From Methanocella_A sp963769045 (lineage in GTDB: Archaea > Halobacteriota > Methanocellia > Methanocellales > Methanocellaceae): 64,000 nucleotides of DNA. Shown piece by piece: positions 34,137-42,330 of the stretch (its first letter is position 1; each line of letters starts with the position of its first letter). The stretch covers positions 228,879 to 292,878 of the forward strand of contig CAVYKK010000019.1 in assembly GCA_963769045.1 (NCBI GenBank), written 5' to 3'. The notes beneath the pieces are model-generated. The model had not been told where the DNA came from, ran no database searches, and was given only the letters and a program-made list of their open reading frames with translations. A program made the position numbers and the translations under genes.

Positions 34137-34469
34137 ATGGACCGCAATATAAAATTTTTAAAGGCTATGGCAGACGACACTCGTATCAAAATTTTGCAAT
34201 GCCTGTTGAACGGCGAGCAATGTGCCTGCGCCATTGTGCCATGTATCGGGAAAGCCCAGCCTACGGTTTCTAAGCATCTCAAGGTTCTGGAAGAGGCAGA
34301 GATCATAGAGTCCCGGAGAGACGGGATCAATATCTGGTACAAGATCCAGAGTGATGAAGCGGTAAAGATCATGGACATCCTGGGCATTGAAAAGATCGAA
34401 TACGAAGGAAGCCAGCAGTGTGTCCAGCCGGCAGGTCTTCAAAAAGTGGCACGTAATTTAACGAAATAA
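34137..34469 (+). CDS. arsR: ArsR-family regulator upstream of the CSC ATPase
   Basis: 110 residues, short N-terminus (MDRNIKFLKAMADDTRIKIL). Cysteines C22, C29-A-C31 and C36 lie in helix 3 and its surroundings (EQCACAIVPCIG), followed by the recognition helix QPTVSKHLKVL. A further Cys near the C-terminus (SQQCVQPAG) may join the site. It starts just after the 32-bp palindrome and ends 15 nt before the P-type ATPase gene, so it should control that gene. Confidence 0.9.
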   Translation: MDRNIKFLKAMADDTRIKILQCLLNGEQCACAIVPCIGKAQPTVSKHLKVLEEAEIIESRRDGINIWYKIQSDEAVKIMDILGIEKIEYEGSQQCVQPAGLQKVARNLTK

Positions 34470-34484
34470 TGCGGAGGCAGAGAG

Positions 34485-37238
34485 ATGAGCGAACAAAAGG
34501 CGGGACAGGACATAGTAACTATTACTCTCCAGATCGAGAAGTTGAATTGTTCCTGTGAGGCAAGCATGGTCGAGAAAAAACTTGGCGCCCTCGAAGGCAT
34601 CAAGAGCTATGATGTCAATGCCGTTTCCGGGCAGGTCCGTGTTACGTACGACTCATCACACGTTTCCGTTCAGGATATCATCCGGTCCGTATCAGAGACT
34701 GGTCTGAATGCTTCATTGGTGAAGGACAAGAAGCACCGCAGCTCGTGGTGGAAGGAAAAACAGCAGCTTGCCCTGTACGGCTGCGGCATTATCACTCTTA
34801 TCGCGTTTGTCGCCGGGTTCCTTGGCGCGCCGGCGCTGTTTACCAACGCGCTTTTTGTTATTGCAGTGCTCGTGGGCGTCTTCTATCCGGCCCGCAAAGC
34901 ATTGATCGCCCTCGCCAACCTCACTCCGACCATTCACCTGCTCATGCTCATCGGGTCTGGCGGCGCGATGCTGCTGGGCATGTGGTCGGAAGCCGCCATA
35001 CTGATATTTGTCTATTCCCTGGGCGATGTGCTCGAATCTTACGCCGTGGACCGGGCCAGAGGAGCGATCAGGTCGCTGGTCGCGCTCATGCCGAAAGAAG
35101 CGCTGGTCCGCAAGAACGGCCGGGAGGTCGTGCTTCCGACCGAGGATATCAGTGTGGGAGACGTGGTCGTGGTCCGTCCCGGCGAGAGAATTCCCGTGGA
35201 TGGGGAAGTAGTCCGAGGCTCTTCTTATGTGGACCAGGCTGCAGTAACCGGCGAGTCCATCCCGGTACACAAGAAGCCGGGTGCAGATGTCTTCGCAGGG
35301 ACGATCAATCAGAATGGGGCGTTGGAGGTACGGGTTAGCAAGCCTGCATCGGAAACGATGCTCTCCAAGATCATCTGCTCGGTTGAAGAGGCACAGGCTA
35401 AAAAGACATCGTACCAGAGGTTCTCGGATAACTTCGCCAAGTATTACACGCCGGTCATGTTCGTCCTTGGCGTAGTGGTGGCCACCGTGCCGCCCCTATT
35501 CTTCGGGGCAGAGTGGCAGACCTTTATCTACCGAGGGCTTGTCGTGTTTGTAGTATCGTGCTCCTGTGGCCTCGCCCTATCAGTCCCTGTGGCTGTTGTC
35601 GCCGCCATGGCGAACGCGGCCCGGAACGGGACGGTCTTCAAGGGCGGGGCATACCTGGAGGTCGTCGATAAGGTGAGGGCTATTGCTTTTGACAAAACGG
35701 GTACTTTGACCATCGGAAGGCCTGAGGTCACGGATGTCCATACGTTCAATGGCATTACTGAAAAAGAATTGCTGGACATGGCCGGTAGCATTGAATCGAG
35801 GTCCGGTCACCCGGTCGCCGCTGCGATCGTCAGGAAAGCCAGGGAAAGCGACTCTTTCTCGGGTTTGTCTGTGGACGACTTCCAGGAAACCTCGGGGCGT
35901 GGCGTCGCAGCCACTGTCCGTGGACTGCAATACGTCGTGGGCAACGTCAGGCTCCAGGAGGAGCGCGGAGTCACCCTCGAACAGGCCAGGGATACGATCG
36001 CACGCCTTGAAAACGAGGGGAAGACCATAGTCGTGGTGAGTGCGGCAGGGCGCCTGATCGGCTTGCTGGCCATCGCCGATAAGGTGAGACCGGGGGCGAA
36101 AGAGGCTTTACAAAGGCTTAAAGATGCAGGTATCAGGACGGTCATGCTCACCGGCGATAACGAGCGGAGCGCAAAGGCTATTGCCTTGCAGGCCGGGGTC
36201 GATGAGTACTACGCCCAGCTTTTGCCTATTGACAAAGTCGAAGTGATCAAGAAGCTCAAGGATAAGTACGGTTCTGTAGCAATGGTCGGCGATGGCATCA
36301 ACGACGCCCCGGCGATGGCTGTATCTAACGTGGGCATCGCGATGGGCGCCGCAGGGTCCGACATAGCCATCGAGGCAGGCGACGTAGTGCTGATGTCCGA
36401 CGATCTCTCCCGGATCGGCTACCTGCGAGAGCTCAGCAGCAAGGCGGTCGGCAACATCAAGGTAAACATCGTCGTCTCACTGATTAATGTCGCGTTCATG
36501 GTCTGCGCAGCGCTCATAGGCCTTCTCGGGCTGGTCACAGGGCTGCTCCTTAACGAGGCCAGCGCGCTTATTGTAATTATCAACGCGCTATTGTTGCTTA
36601 ACTGGAGGAGCAAAGCTGAAACCGGTACCACGACGGCAGTGAACGAGAATATTCCCGCACCGCTCATCACTGTAAAGCCGGAAATGGGGCTGAATTTCCC
36701 GGTCGTCACGAACGATGGAGCGTGCTGCTCCTGTGCAGGGGAGACCGCGGAAAAGACTATACCAGTATTGACGACCAATGAAACGAAAGCGTCAGGACAG
36801 ATCCTCCCGGTCATTAAGGAGGGAACGCCTTGCTGCTCTTCCGGCGAGGGGACGTCAGATAATCAGGCGTTGGCCCTTGCCACTGCCGAAAAGGTTCCGG
36901 GCACCATGCTGAAACTGGCGGTGATCAAAGAGGAAGGTTCGTGTTGCTCTGGCGAAGGGAAGACGGCCGAGAAAAGTCCTGCTCCATTCATCGAAGAAAT
37001 GAAGGCAGTCGAGGGGCTTACGACGGCGACCTTCGCATTAGAAGGGCTGAGCTGCTCCTGCGAGGGGGAAATCATTGAGAAGCGGATGAAGTCCCTCAGG
37101 GGGATTAAAAAATTCAGCTTGAACCCCATAACGAAACAGATGGTGCTTGCCTATGAACCGGGATCCCTGACGATCCCTGACATAGAAAAAGCTGCCTCGA
37201 AGGCAGGGGTAAAAGTGATATTGTTAAAACAAAAATGA
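34485..37238 (+). CDS. P1B-type ATPase with CSC metal motifs and cysteine tail
   Basis: 917 residues. The N-terminal HMA-like domain has LNC22-S-C24-E in place of CxxC. The core has TGES (actuator), the phosphorylation site D403-KTGT and GDGINDAPAM. In the ion-path helix the usual CPC reads C359-S-C361-G, and in the last helices N668, C674 and E691 (LLLNEASALIVI) replace the Lys and Asp of zinc pumps. A long tail holds CCSC (747-750), CC (783-784), CC (820-821) and a second HMA-like domain with SC857-S-C859-E. Between arsR and arsD/arsA, an As(III)/Sb(III) or other thiophilic substrate is plausible. Confidence 0.85.
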   Translation: MSEQKAGQDIVTITLQIEKLNCSCEASMVEKKLGALEGIKSYDVNAVSGQVRVTYDSSHVSVQDIIRSVSETGLNASLVKDKKHRSSWWKEKQQLALYGCGIITLIAFVAGFLGAPALFTNALFVIAVLVGVFYPARKALIALANLTPTIHLLMLIGSGGAMLLGMWSEAAILIFVYSLGDVLESYAVDRARGAIRSLVALMPKEALVRKNGREVVLPTEDISVGDVVVVRPGERIPVDGEVVRGSSYVDQAAVTGESIPVHKKPGADVFAGTINQNGALEVRVSKPASETMLSKIICSVEEAQAKKTSYQRFSDNFAKYYTPVMFVLGVVVATVPPLFFGAEWQTFIYRGLVVFVVSCSCGLALSVPVAVVAAMANAARNGTVFKGGAYLEVVDKVRAIAFDKTGTLTIGRPEVTDVHTFNGITEKELLDMAGSIESRSGHPVAAAIVRKARESDSFSGLSVDDFQETSGRGVAATVRGLQYVVGNVRLQEERGVTLEQARDTIARLENEGKTIVVVSAAGRLIGLLAIADKVRPGAKEALQRLKDAGIRTVMLTGDNERSAKAIALQAGVDEYYAQLLPIDKVEVIKKLKDKYGSVAMVGDGINDAPAMAVSNVGIAMGAAGSDIAIEAGDVVLMSDDLSRIGYLRELSSKAVGNIKVNIVVSLINVAFMVCAALIGLLGLVTGLLLNEASALIVIINALLLLNWRSKAETGTTTAVNENIPAPLITVKPEMGLNFPVVTNDGACCSCAGETAEKTIPVLTTNETKASGQILPVIKEGTPCCSSGEGTSDNQALALATAEKVPGTMLKLAVIKEEGSCCSGEGKTAEKSPAPFIEEMKAVEGLTTATFALEGLSCSCEGEIIEKRMKSLRGIKKFSLNPITKQMVLAYEPGSLTIPDIEKAASKAGVKVILLKQK

Positions 37239-37405
37239 TCGAAACATGGCCGGGATTCGTCCAGGACGGAGGAGGGAAGGTCCGATGAAGTATACAGCGG
37301 CATACAGGAGGCCAGCCCGAATGCCCGTTTTTCCTTTTATCGTTCACTTCTGTTCTGTGATCCACTTATTAATTTCTTCCAATGATAACTGTCGAAAGAT
37401 ATTTG

Positions 37406-37419
37406 TATATTCGAATATA
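37406..37419 (+). promoter_or_regulatory. Palindromic operator upstream of the second ars operon
   Basis: Perfect 14-bp palindrome TATATTCGAATATA; outer flanks ATATT and AATAT extend it imperfectly to about 30 bp. It ends 18 nt before the ATG of the broken arsR gene, the same layout as the 32-bp palindrome at 34.1 kb. The remainder of 37239-37437 holds no gene I can support. Confidence 0.65.
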
Positions 37420-37437
37420 AGAATATAACGATATAGT

Positions 37438-37710
37438 ATGGAAAATGAGGTAAAGCTGCTGAAGGCCATGGCCGACGAGACCAGGATCAAGATCTTGCTT
37501 TACCTGCTGAATGGTGAACAATGTGCCTGCACGATCGTCCCATTCATCGGGAAGGCTTAGCCTACGGTCTCTCAACACCTCAAGATATTGACCGAGGCAG
37601 GCATTCTCAGCATGAGAAAAAACGGTGCGCGAGTATTGTACCGGATCAAAGATGACCGCGCAATCAGCATCATAAAAGTGCTGAAACTACAGCGAATGAA
37701 CATAGAATAA
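37438..37710 (+). pseudogene. ArsR-family regulator interrupted by an in-frame TAG
   Basis: The frame MENEVKLLKAMADETRIKIL continues to EQCACTIVPFIGKA, then TAG at 37558-37560. It then resumes in the same frame with PTVSQHLKILTEAGILSMRK to TAA at 37710. The neighbour at 34137 has Gln (CAG) at the same place, codon 41, so a single C-to-T change explains it. Everything else, including the C29-x-C31 site and palindromic operator, looks intact. It is a pseudogene, a sequence error, or a suppressed stop. Confidence 0.85.
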
Positions 37711-37725
37711 CAGGAGTGATAGGGC

Positions 37726-38049
37726 ATGGAGAAGAAAGAACTGATTATATTCGAAGGGCCGATGTGCTGCTCGACAGGCCTGTGCGGCCCCACGCCGGAC
37801 AAAAAGCTGATCGACATCAACGAGGCGCTGAAAAAGCTGTCGGAGGAATACAAAGGCCTGAAAGTCACCAGGGCCAGCATGTCCTTCAATCCGCAGCTAT
37901 TCCTGCAGACAAAAGAGATTCGCGACATGGTGAAAGAGAACGGGCCAGGGGTCCTGCCTGTCACGATGATCGACGGCAAGGTAGTCAAAAAGCAGGAGTA
38001 CCCCAAATACGCCGAGCTGAAAAAGCTCCTGGGCGGGAAGGGGGAGTAA
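37726..38049 (+). CDS. arsD: ArsD arsenic metallochaperone, copy 2
   Basis: 107 residues with the metal site C14-C15-S-T-G-L-C20-G, closer to the canonical form than copy 1. The FNPQLFLQTKEIRDMVKENG and LPVTMIDGKV parts are shared with copy 1. It lies 15 nt after the broken arsR and 14 nt before arsA, the classical arsRDA order, and should pass arsenite to ArsA. Confidence 0.95.
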   Translation: MEKKELIIFEGPMCCSTGLCGPTPDKKLIDINEALKKLSEEYKGLKVTRASMSFNPQLFLQTKEIRDMVKENGPGVLPVTMIDGKVVKKQEYPKYAELKKLLGGKGE

Positions 38050-38063
38050 AGACGATACGCGAG

Positions 38064-39893
38064 ATGATCGTCCCGGAAAAGAAGGGCGAGACGAAGTTCA
38101 TCTTTTTCAGCGGCAAGGGCGGCGTCGGCAAGAGCACGATGAGCTGTGCCACGGCCATCTGGCTGGCCGAGAACGGCTATAACACGCTACTGGTCACCAC
38201 GGACCCCGCGCCGAACCTGTCCGACATATTCAACCAGAAAATCGGCAGCGCCGTAACGCCCATCCGCGGCATCGAGAACCTGTCAGCCATCGAAATTAAT
38301 CCGGACGACGCTTCTGAAGCTTACAGGGACAGGATCGTCGCTCCCATGAAGGAGCTTCTCGATGAGAAGAGCCTGAAGACGATCAGGGAGCAGTTGAACA
38401 GCCCCTGTGTCGAGGAGGTCGCGGCCTTCGACAAGTTCATCGAGTTCATGTGCCAGCCTCAGTACGATGTCGTCATCTTCGACACCGCGCCGACGGGGCA
38501 TACGATCAGGCTGCTGGAGCTCCCAAGTGGCTGGAGCGACGAGATTTCGAAGGGCGGGGGCACCTGCATCGGCCCGAGCAGCTCGCTGACCGGGGCCAAG
38601 GCAAAATATGACGAGGCTCTCGCATACCTGCGGGACGGGAAGAAGACGTCTTTCATCTTTGTCCTCAAGCCCGAACATCTCTCGATCGTGGAGACCAGGA
38701 GAAGCTCGGACGAGCTGGCAAAGCTGGGCATCCACACGAGCCTGCTGATCGTGAACGGTGTACTCCCGGACGAAGCGGCCACAGACCCGTTCTTTAGCAA
38801 GGTAAGGGCAGAGCAGCACACGGAGCTGAGCCGCATCGACAATGAGTTTGCCGACATCAAGCGTGTCCGGTACCCGCTGAGTGACAGCGAGGTCAAAGGC
38901 AGGAAGTCGCTGGAACTAGTGGGCGGGTACCTGTTCGAAGGCAAGAAATCCGTGCCTGCGAAAGAAAAGGCCGGGGAAATGCCGGAGAGCGTGGTGCTCC
39001 CGATCGTCGAAGCGAAGGATATCCACCGTCTGTTCACGCCTTCTAATGGCAATACGAGGTATGTCTTCTTCACCGGCAAAGGCGGCGTCGGAAAGAGCAC
39101 CATCGCCTGCGCTACGGCGGCTTACCTGGCAAACCAGAAGCTTAAGACGCTCATCGTTACGACCGACCCGGCAGCACATCTCCAGTATATCTTTGAGCAG
39201 CCCGTCGGCAGCGAGCCGACCAAAATTTCGGGTGCCGATCAGCTTTATGCGGCGAGGATCGACCAGAAGGCCGCGCTCGACGAATACAAAAAGCGGATTC
39301 TCGAGATGGTAAAGGACAAGGACGAATCGACGAGGAAGTCGGTGGAAGAGGACCTGACCTCGCCCTGTGCCGAGGAAATGGCCGCTTTCGAGAAGTTCAT
39401 GAGCTACTTCAGCCTGCAGGGCTACGACGTAATCGTGTTCGATACTGCGCCGACCGGCCATACGCTGCGGCTGCTGGAGCTTCCCGTGGACTGGAAAGGC
39501 TTCATCGACATCGGGACGCTGACGAAAGAGTCGTCGCAGACGGCAAGCATGTACGATAACGTCATCGAGTCGATGCGGAACCCGGATAAGAGTTCTTTCA
39601 TCTTCGTCCTGTACCCGGAGTACACGCCCATCATGGAAGCCTTGAGGTCGTCAAGAGACCTGGAGAAGCAGGTGGGCATCAAGACCGCGGGGGTCGCGGT
39701 GAACTACATGCTTCCCGACAACTATGGCAGGAACACGTTCTTCAACAACCGGAGAAAGCAACAGCAGAAGTACCTCCTGAAGATCCACGAGAAGTTCAAG
39801 GCCCCGCTGCTGTTAGTCCCGCTCCTGGACAGAGAGCCGGAAGGCGTGAAAAGCCTGATCAGCCTGGGGAAAAAGATCCTGTCCGGCGAATAG
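38064..39893 (+). CDS. arsA: ArsA arsenite-stimulated ATPase
   Basis: About 609 residues from ATG 38064. It is a tandem duplication: each half has a deviant Walker A (SGKGGVGKST near residue 16 and TGKGGVGKST near 338), a DTAPTGHT switch and a SPCxEE segment whose Cys bind As(III)/Sb(III). ArsA receives metalloid from ArsD and powers an efflux carrier, here most likely the ACR3 protein at 41.3 kb. A long frame continues upstream but overlaps arsD out of phase and is not coding. Confidence 0.95.
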   Translation: MIVPEKKGETKFIFFSGKGGVGKSTMSCATAIWLAENGYNTLLVTTDPAPNLSDIFNQKIGSAVTPIRGIENLSAIEINPDDASEAYRDRIVAPMKELLDEKSLKTIREQLNSPCVEEVAAFDKFIEFMCQPQYDVVIFDTAPTGHTIRLLELPSGWSDEISKGGGTCIGPSSSLTGAKAKYDEALAYLRDGKKTSFIFVLKPEHLSIVETRRSSDELAKLGIHTSLLIVNGVLPDEAATDPFFSKVRAEQHTELSRIDNEFADIKRVRYPLSDSEVKGRKSLELVGGYLFEGKKSVPAKEKAGEMPESVVLPIVEAKDIHRLFTPSNGNTRYVFFTGKGGVGKSTIACATAAYLANQKLKTLIVTTDPAAHLQYIFEQPVGSEPTKISGADQLYAARIDQKAALDEYKKRILEMVKDKDESTRKSVEEDLTSPCAEEMAAFEKFMSYFSLQGYDVIVFDTAPTGHTLRLLELPVDWKGFIDIGTLTKESSQTASMYDNVIESMRNPDKSSFIFVLYPEYTPIMEALRSSRDLEKQVGIKTAGVAVNYMLPDNYGRNTFFNNRRKQQQKYLLKIHEKFKAPLLLVPLLDREPEGVKSLISLGKKILSGE

Positions 39894-39981
39894 ACTGGCC
39901 GGGCTTGCGGGAAAAAGCAAGCCCGCGCTCAATATCATTATAGTAAAAGGAAAGGCTTATCTGGGAGTATTTCAATAATAA

Positions 39982-40560
39982 TTGAACCAGACAAAAATGA
40001 TCCTCAAAGACAAAATCCAGAAAACCTACCGTTACGGCGATCCGGACTCGCCTGTGGCGGTCCTGATGCTGGCCAGCGACTACGAGCGGTTCGACCTGCA
40101 AAGGTACGCGATCATCGGGAGCTGCTTCACTGAGAACCTGGGCGTCCAGCTGGTCATCACGAACGTGCTGAAGAGCCCGGTCATCCGGTACCTGATCATG
40201 TGCGGCAAAGAGAGCATCCATGGAGCGGGCGACGCGTTCAGGTGCCTGCACGAAAACGGCGTCGCGCAGATAGGCACTTACAGGCGGATCGTCGGATGTA
40301 AGAGCCTGCTCCCCTACATCGACGACATCCCCGAATGGGCGGTCGATGCGTATATGGACGAGATCATCCTCGTCGACATGACGGGAATAGAGGACGAAGC
40401 GGCGATCCAGGCGAAGATCGACGAATGTATCCGGGAGTACAGGGAAAAGCCGGTCACCCGGACTCCGATGGATACCGGAATGCCGGAAGTCGATGAGTAT
40501 ACCTGGAAACGATACGCCCCCATCATGGAAGCCGAGATGAAGAAACGGATCAGGGGATAA
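39982..40560 (+). CDS. Soluble MtrA-like corrinoid protein
   Basis: About 192 residues from TTG 39982, or 187 from ATG 39997; neither has a good ribosome-binding site. The sequence follows MtrA, the corrinoid subunit of methyl-H4MPT:CoM methyltransferase: YAIIGSCFTENLGVQLVITN, then IRYLIMCGKESIHGAGDAF and GTYRRIVGCKSLLPYID. H80 is near the place where MtrA's cobalt-binding His is expected. The C-terminal membrane anchor of true MtrA is missing and no other mtr gene is near. In an ars operon it may carry methyl groups for a metal(loid) reaction, or simply sense corrinoid; both are guesses. Confidence 0.8.
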   Translation: MNQTKMILKDKIQKTYRYGDPDSPVAVLMLASDYERFDLQRYAIIGSCFTENLGVQLVITNVLKSPVIRYLIMCGKESIHGAGDAFRCLHENGVAQIGTYRRIVGCKSLLPYIDDIPEWAVDAYMDEIILVDMTGIEDEAAIQAKIDECIREYREKPVTRTPMDTGMPEVDEYTWKRYAPIMEAEMKKRIRG

Positions 40561-40566
40561 CGCCAA

Positions 40567-41259
40567 TTGAAACTGCTATTGATCTCAGACTTGCACGCGA
40601 ACATGGAAGCGCTGCGAGCCATCCTCGAGAACGTGAGCTATGACAAAATCATCTGCATGGGCGATCTGGTCGACTATGGCCCCGACCCGATGGCGATCAT
40701 CGACTGGATACGCAGCAACAAAATCCCGACGATCAGGGGTAATCACGATAACGCCGTGGCCCTGCATGTCGACTGCGGATGCGGCTACAAGTATAAGCAC
40801 CTCTCGGAAGCCACGAGGGAATACACCTGGAGCCAGATCACCGAGTATGAAGAAATGTTCCTGGGGTCACTGCCCCTGAGCCTGGACTTCAGCTTTGACG
40901 GGCTGAAAGTCAGGGCGACGCACGGCAGCCCGAATTCGTTCTTCGACTACATTTACCCGGATACTCCTTCGGAACAGGTCGAACAGTGGCTGGGAGACGT
41001 CTCCTGCGACTTTCTGCTCGCAGGCCATACCCATGTGCCCATGATCAGAAAGCTATCAAGACTGACGATGCTGAACCCCGGCAGTGCGGGACAGCCCCGG
41101 GATGGCGACTGGCGGGCTTCCTGTATGGTCTTTGATACGTCCTCGCGACAGCCCGAGATTATCAGGCTAAAATATAATGTGGAAGCAACCATTAAGAAGA
41201 TAAAGGCTTCAATGCCCAACGCCGGCGAATTGGAAGCCATCCTGAGAAGAGGATATTAA
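40567..41259 (+). CDS. Calcineurin-like metallophosphoesterase
   Basis: 230 residues from TTG 40567. The dinuclear metal motifs are in order: SDLHANMEA, MGDLVDYGP, RGNHDNAV, THGSPNS and AGHTHVPM. This is the YfcE/MJ0936-type fold acting on phosphodiesters. It starts 6 nt after the MtrA-like gene and ends 9 nt before acr3, so it is in the arsenic operon; what it hydrolyses there is unknown. It is not closely similar to the duplicated phosphoesterase at 50.8 and 53.4 kb. Confidence 0.88.
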   Translation: MKLLLISDLHANMEALRAILENVSYDKIICMGDLVDYGPDPMAIIDWIRSNKIPTIRGNHDNAVALHVDCGCGYKYKHLSEATREYTWSQITEYEEMFLGSLPLSLDFSFDGLKVRATHGSPNSFFDYIYPDTPSEQVEQWLGDVSCDFLLAGHTHVPMIRKLSRLTMLNPGSAGQPRDGDWRASCMVFDTSSRQPEIIRLKYNVEATIKKIKASMPNAGELEAILRRGY

Positions 41260-41268
41260 GGTGATGAC

Positions 41269-42321
41269 ATGGCTGAAGCGACCGTACCACGACTCTCATT
41301 CCTGGACCGCTACCTGACCTTATGGATATTCCTCGCAATGGCCATCGGCATTGCGCTCGGTTACGTATACCCGGCGTTTGCCGACTACCTGAACAGCCTC
41401 TCCTGGGGGACAACATCCATCCCGATAGCAATCGGCCTGATCGTAATGATGTACCCGCCGCTGGCCCGGGTCAAGTACGAGGAGATCGGCAAGGTCTTTC
41501 GCAACGTGAAGGTCATGGTGCTGTCCCTCGTGCAGAACTGGATCGTCGGCCCCATATTGATGTTTGTGCTGGCGGCGGTGCTGCTGCGCGGATACCCGGA
41601 ATATGCGGCCGGCCTCATCATGATCGGCCTGGCCCGCTGCATAGCCATGGTTATAGTCTGGAATAAGCTCGCCTGCGGGGACGAAGAGTATGCGGCAGCG
41701 CTGGTGGCGCTGAACTCTGTTTTCCAGGTGTTCTTCTACTCCATTTACGCATGGGTGTTCATCACGCTGCTGCCCGGACTGATCGGCATGCAGAGCATGG
41801 TGGTGGACATTAGTATCATCGAGGTCGCCGGGTCGGTGGCCATCTACCTGGGCATACCGTTCGTCGCCGGGTTCCTGACCAGAATTATCGTCAGGCCGAG
41901 AATGGGCGCGGAGTGGTACGATAAGAAGTTCATCCCGGCTATCAGCCCGATCACACTGCTGGCCCTGTTGTTCACGATCATTGTAATGTTCTCGCTGAAG
42001 GGCCGCTTCATCGTGACGAACCCGCTGGACGTGGTTATTATTGCCATACCGCTGCTGATCTACTTCATTGTGATGTTCGGGGTGTCGTTCTTCATGTCCA
42101 AAAAGATGGACGTGGAGTACGGGCAGGCCTGTACATTGTCATTTACCGCGGCGAGCAACAATTTCGAGCTGGCGATTGCAGTGGCCGTGGGAGTGTTCGG
42201 CATCCAGTCCGGGCAGGCGTTCGCTGCCGTCATAGGTCCGCTTATCGAGGTGCCGGTGATGATCGCGCTGGTGAACGTGGCGCTGCGGTGGCGGGAGAGG
42301 CACTTCAAAGCCAGTGGATAG
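41269..42321 (+). CDS. acr3: ACR3 arsenite efflux transporter
   Basis: 350 residues, about ten helices. Family hallmarks: SFLDRYLTLWIFLAMAIGI at the start, the GLARCIAMVIVWNKLACGD helix with the essential Cys, then ALVALNSVFQVFFYS and LSFTAASNNFELAIAVAVG. It exports As(III), alone or driven by ArsA. AAGGTGATG before the ATG is a good ribosome-binding site. It closes the plus-strand operon that starts with the broken arsR. Confidence 0.96.
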   Translation: MAEATVPRLSFLDRYLTLWIFLAMAIGIALGYVYPAFADYLNSLSWGTTSIPIAIGLIVMMYPPLARVKYEEIGKVFRNVKVMVLSLVQNWIVGPILMFVLAAVLLRGYPEYAAGLIMIGLARCIAMVIVWNKLACGDEEYAAALVALNSVFQVFFYSIYAWVFITLLPGLIGMQSMVVDISIIEVAGSVAIYLGIPFVAGFLTRIIVRPRMGAEWYDKKFIPAISPITLLALLFTIIVMFSLKGRFIVTNPLDVVIIAIPLLIYFIVMFGVSFFMSKKMDVEYGQACTLSFTAASNNFELAIAVAVGVFGIQSGQAFAAVIGPLIEVPVMIALVNVALRWRERHFKASG

Positions 42322-42330
42322 ACACGCCCG

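Noticed and set aside
37558..37560. Amber codon read as pyrrolysine
   Set aside because: Only one in-frame TAG in an ArsR gene, the paralogue has Gln, and no pyl gene or methylamine methyltransferase is in the window. Kept as an open but less likely option.
37716..38063. N-terminal extension of ArsA to the upstream open frame
   Set aside because: It overlaps the whole ArsD gene in another frame and has no ArsA similarity. ArsA proteins start just before the first P-loop, as ATG 38064 gives.
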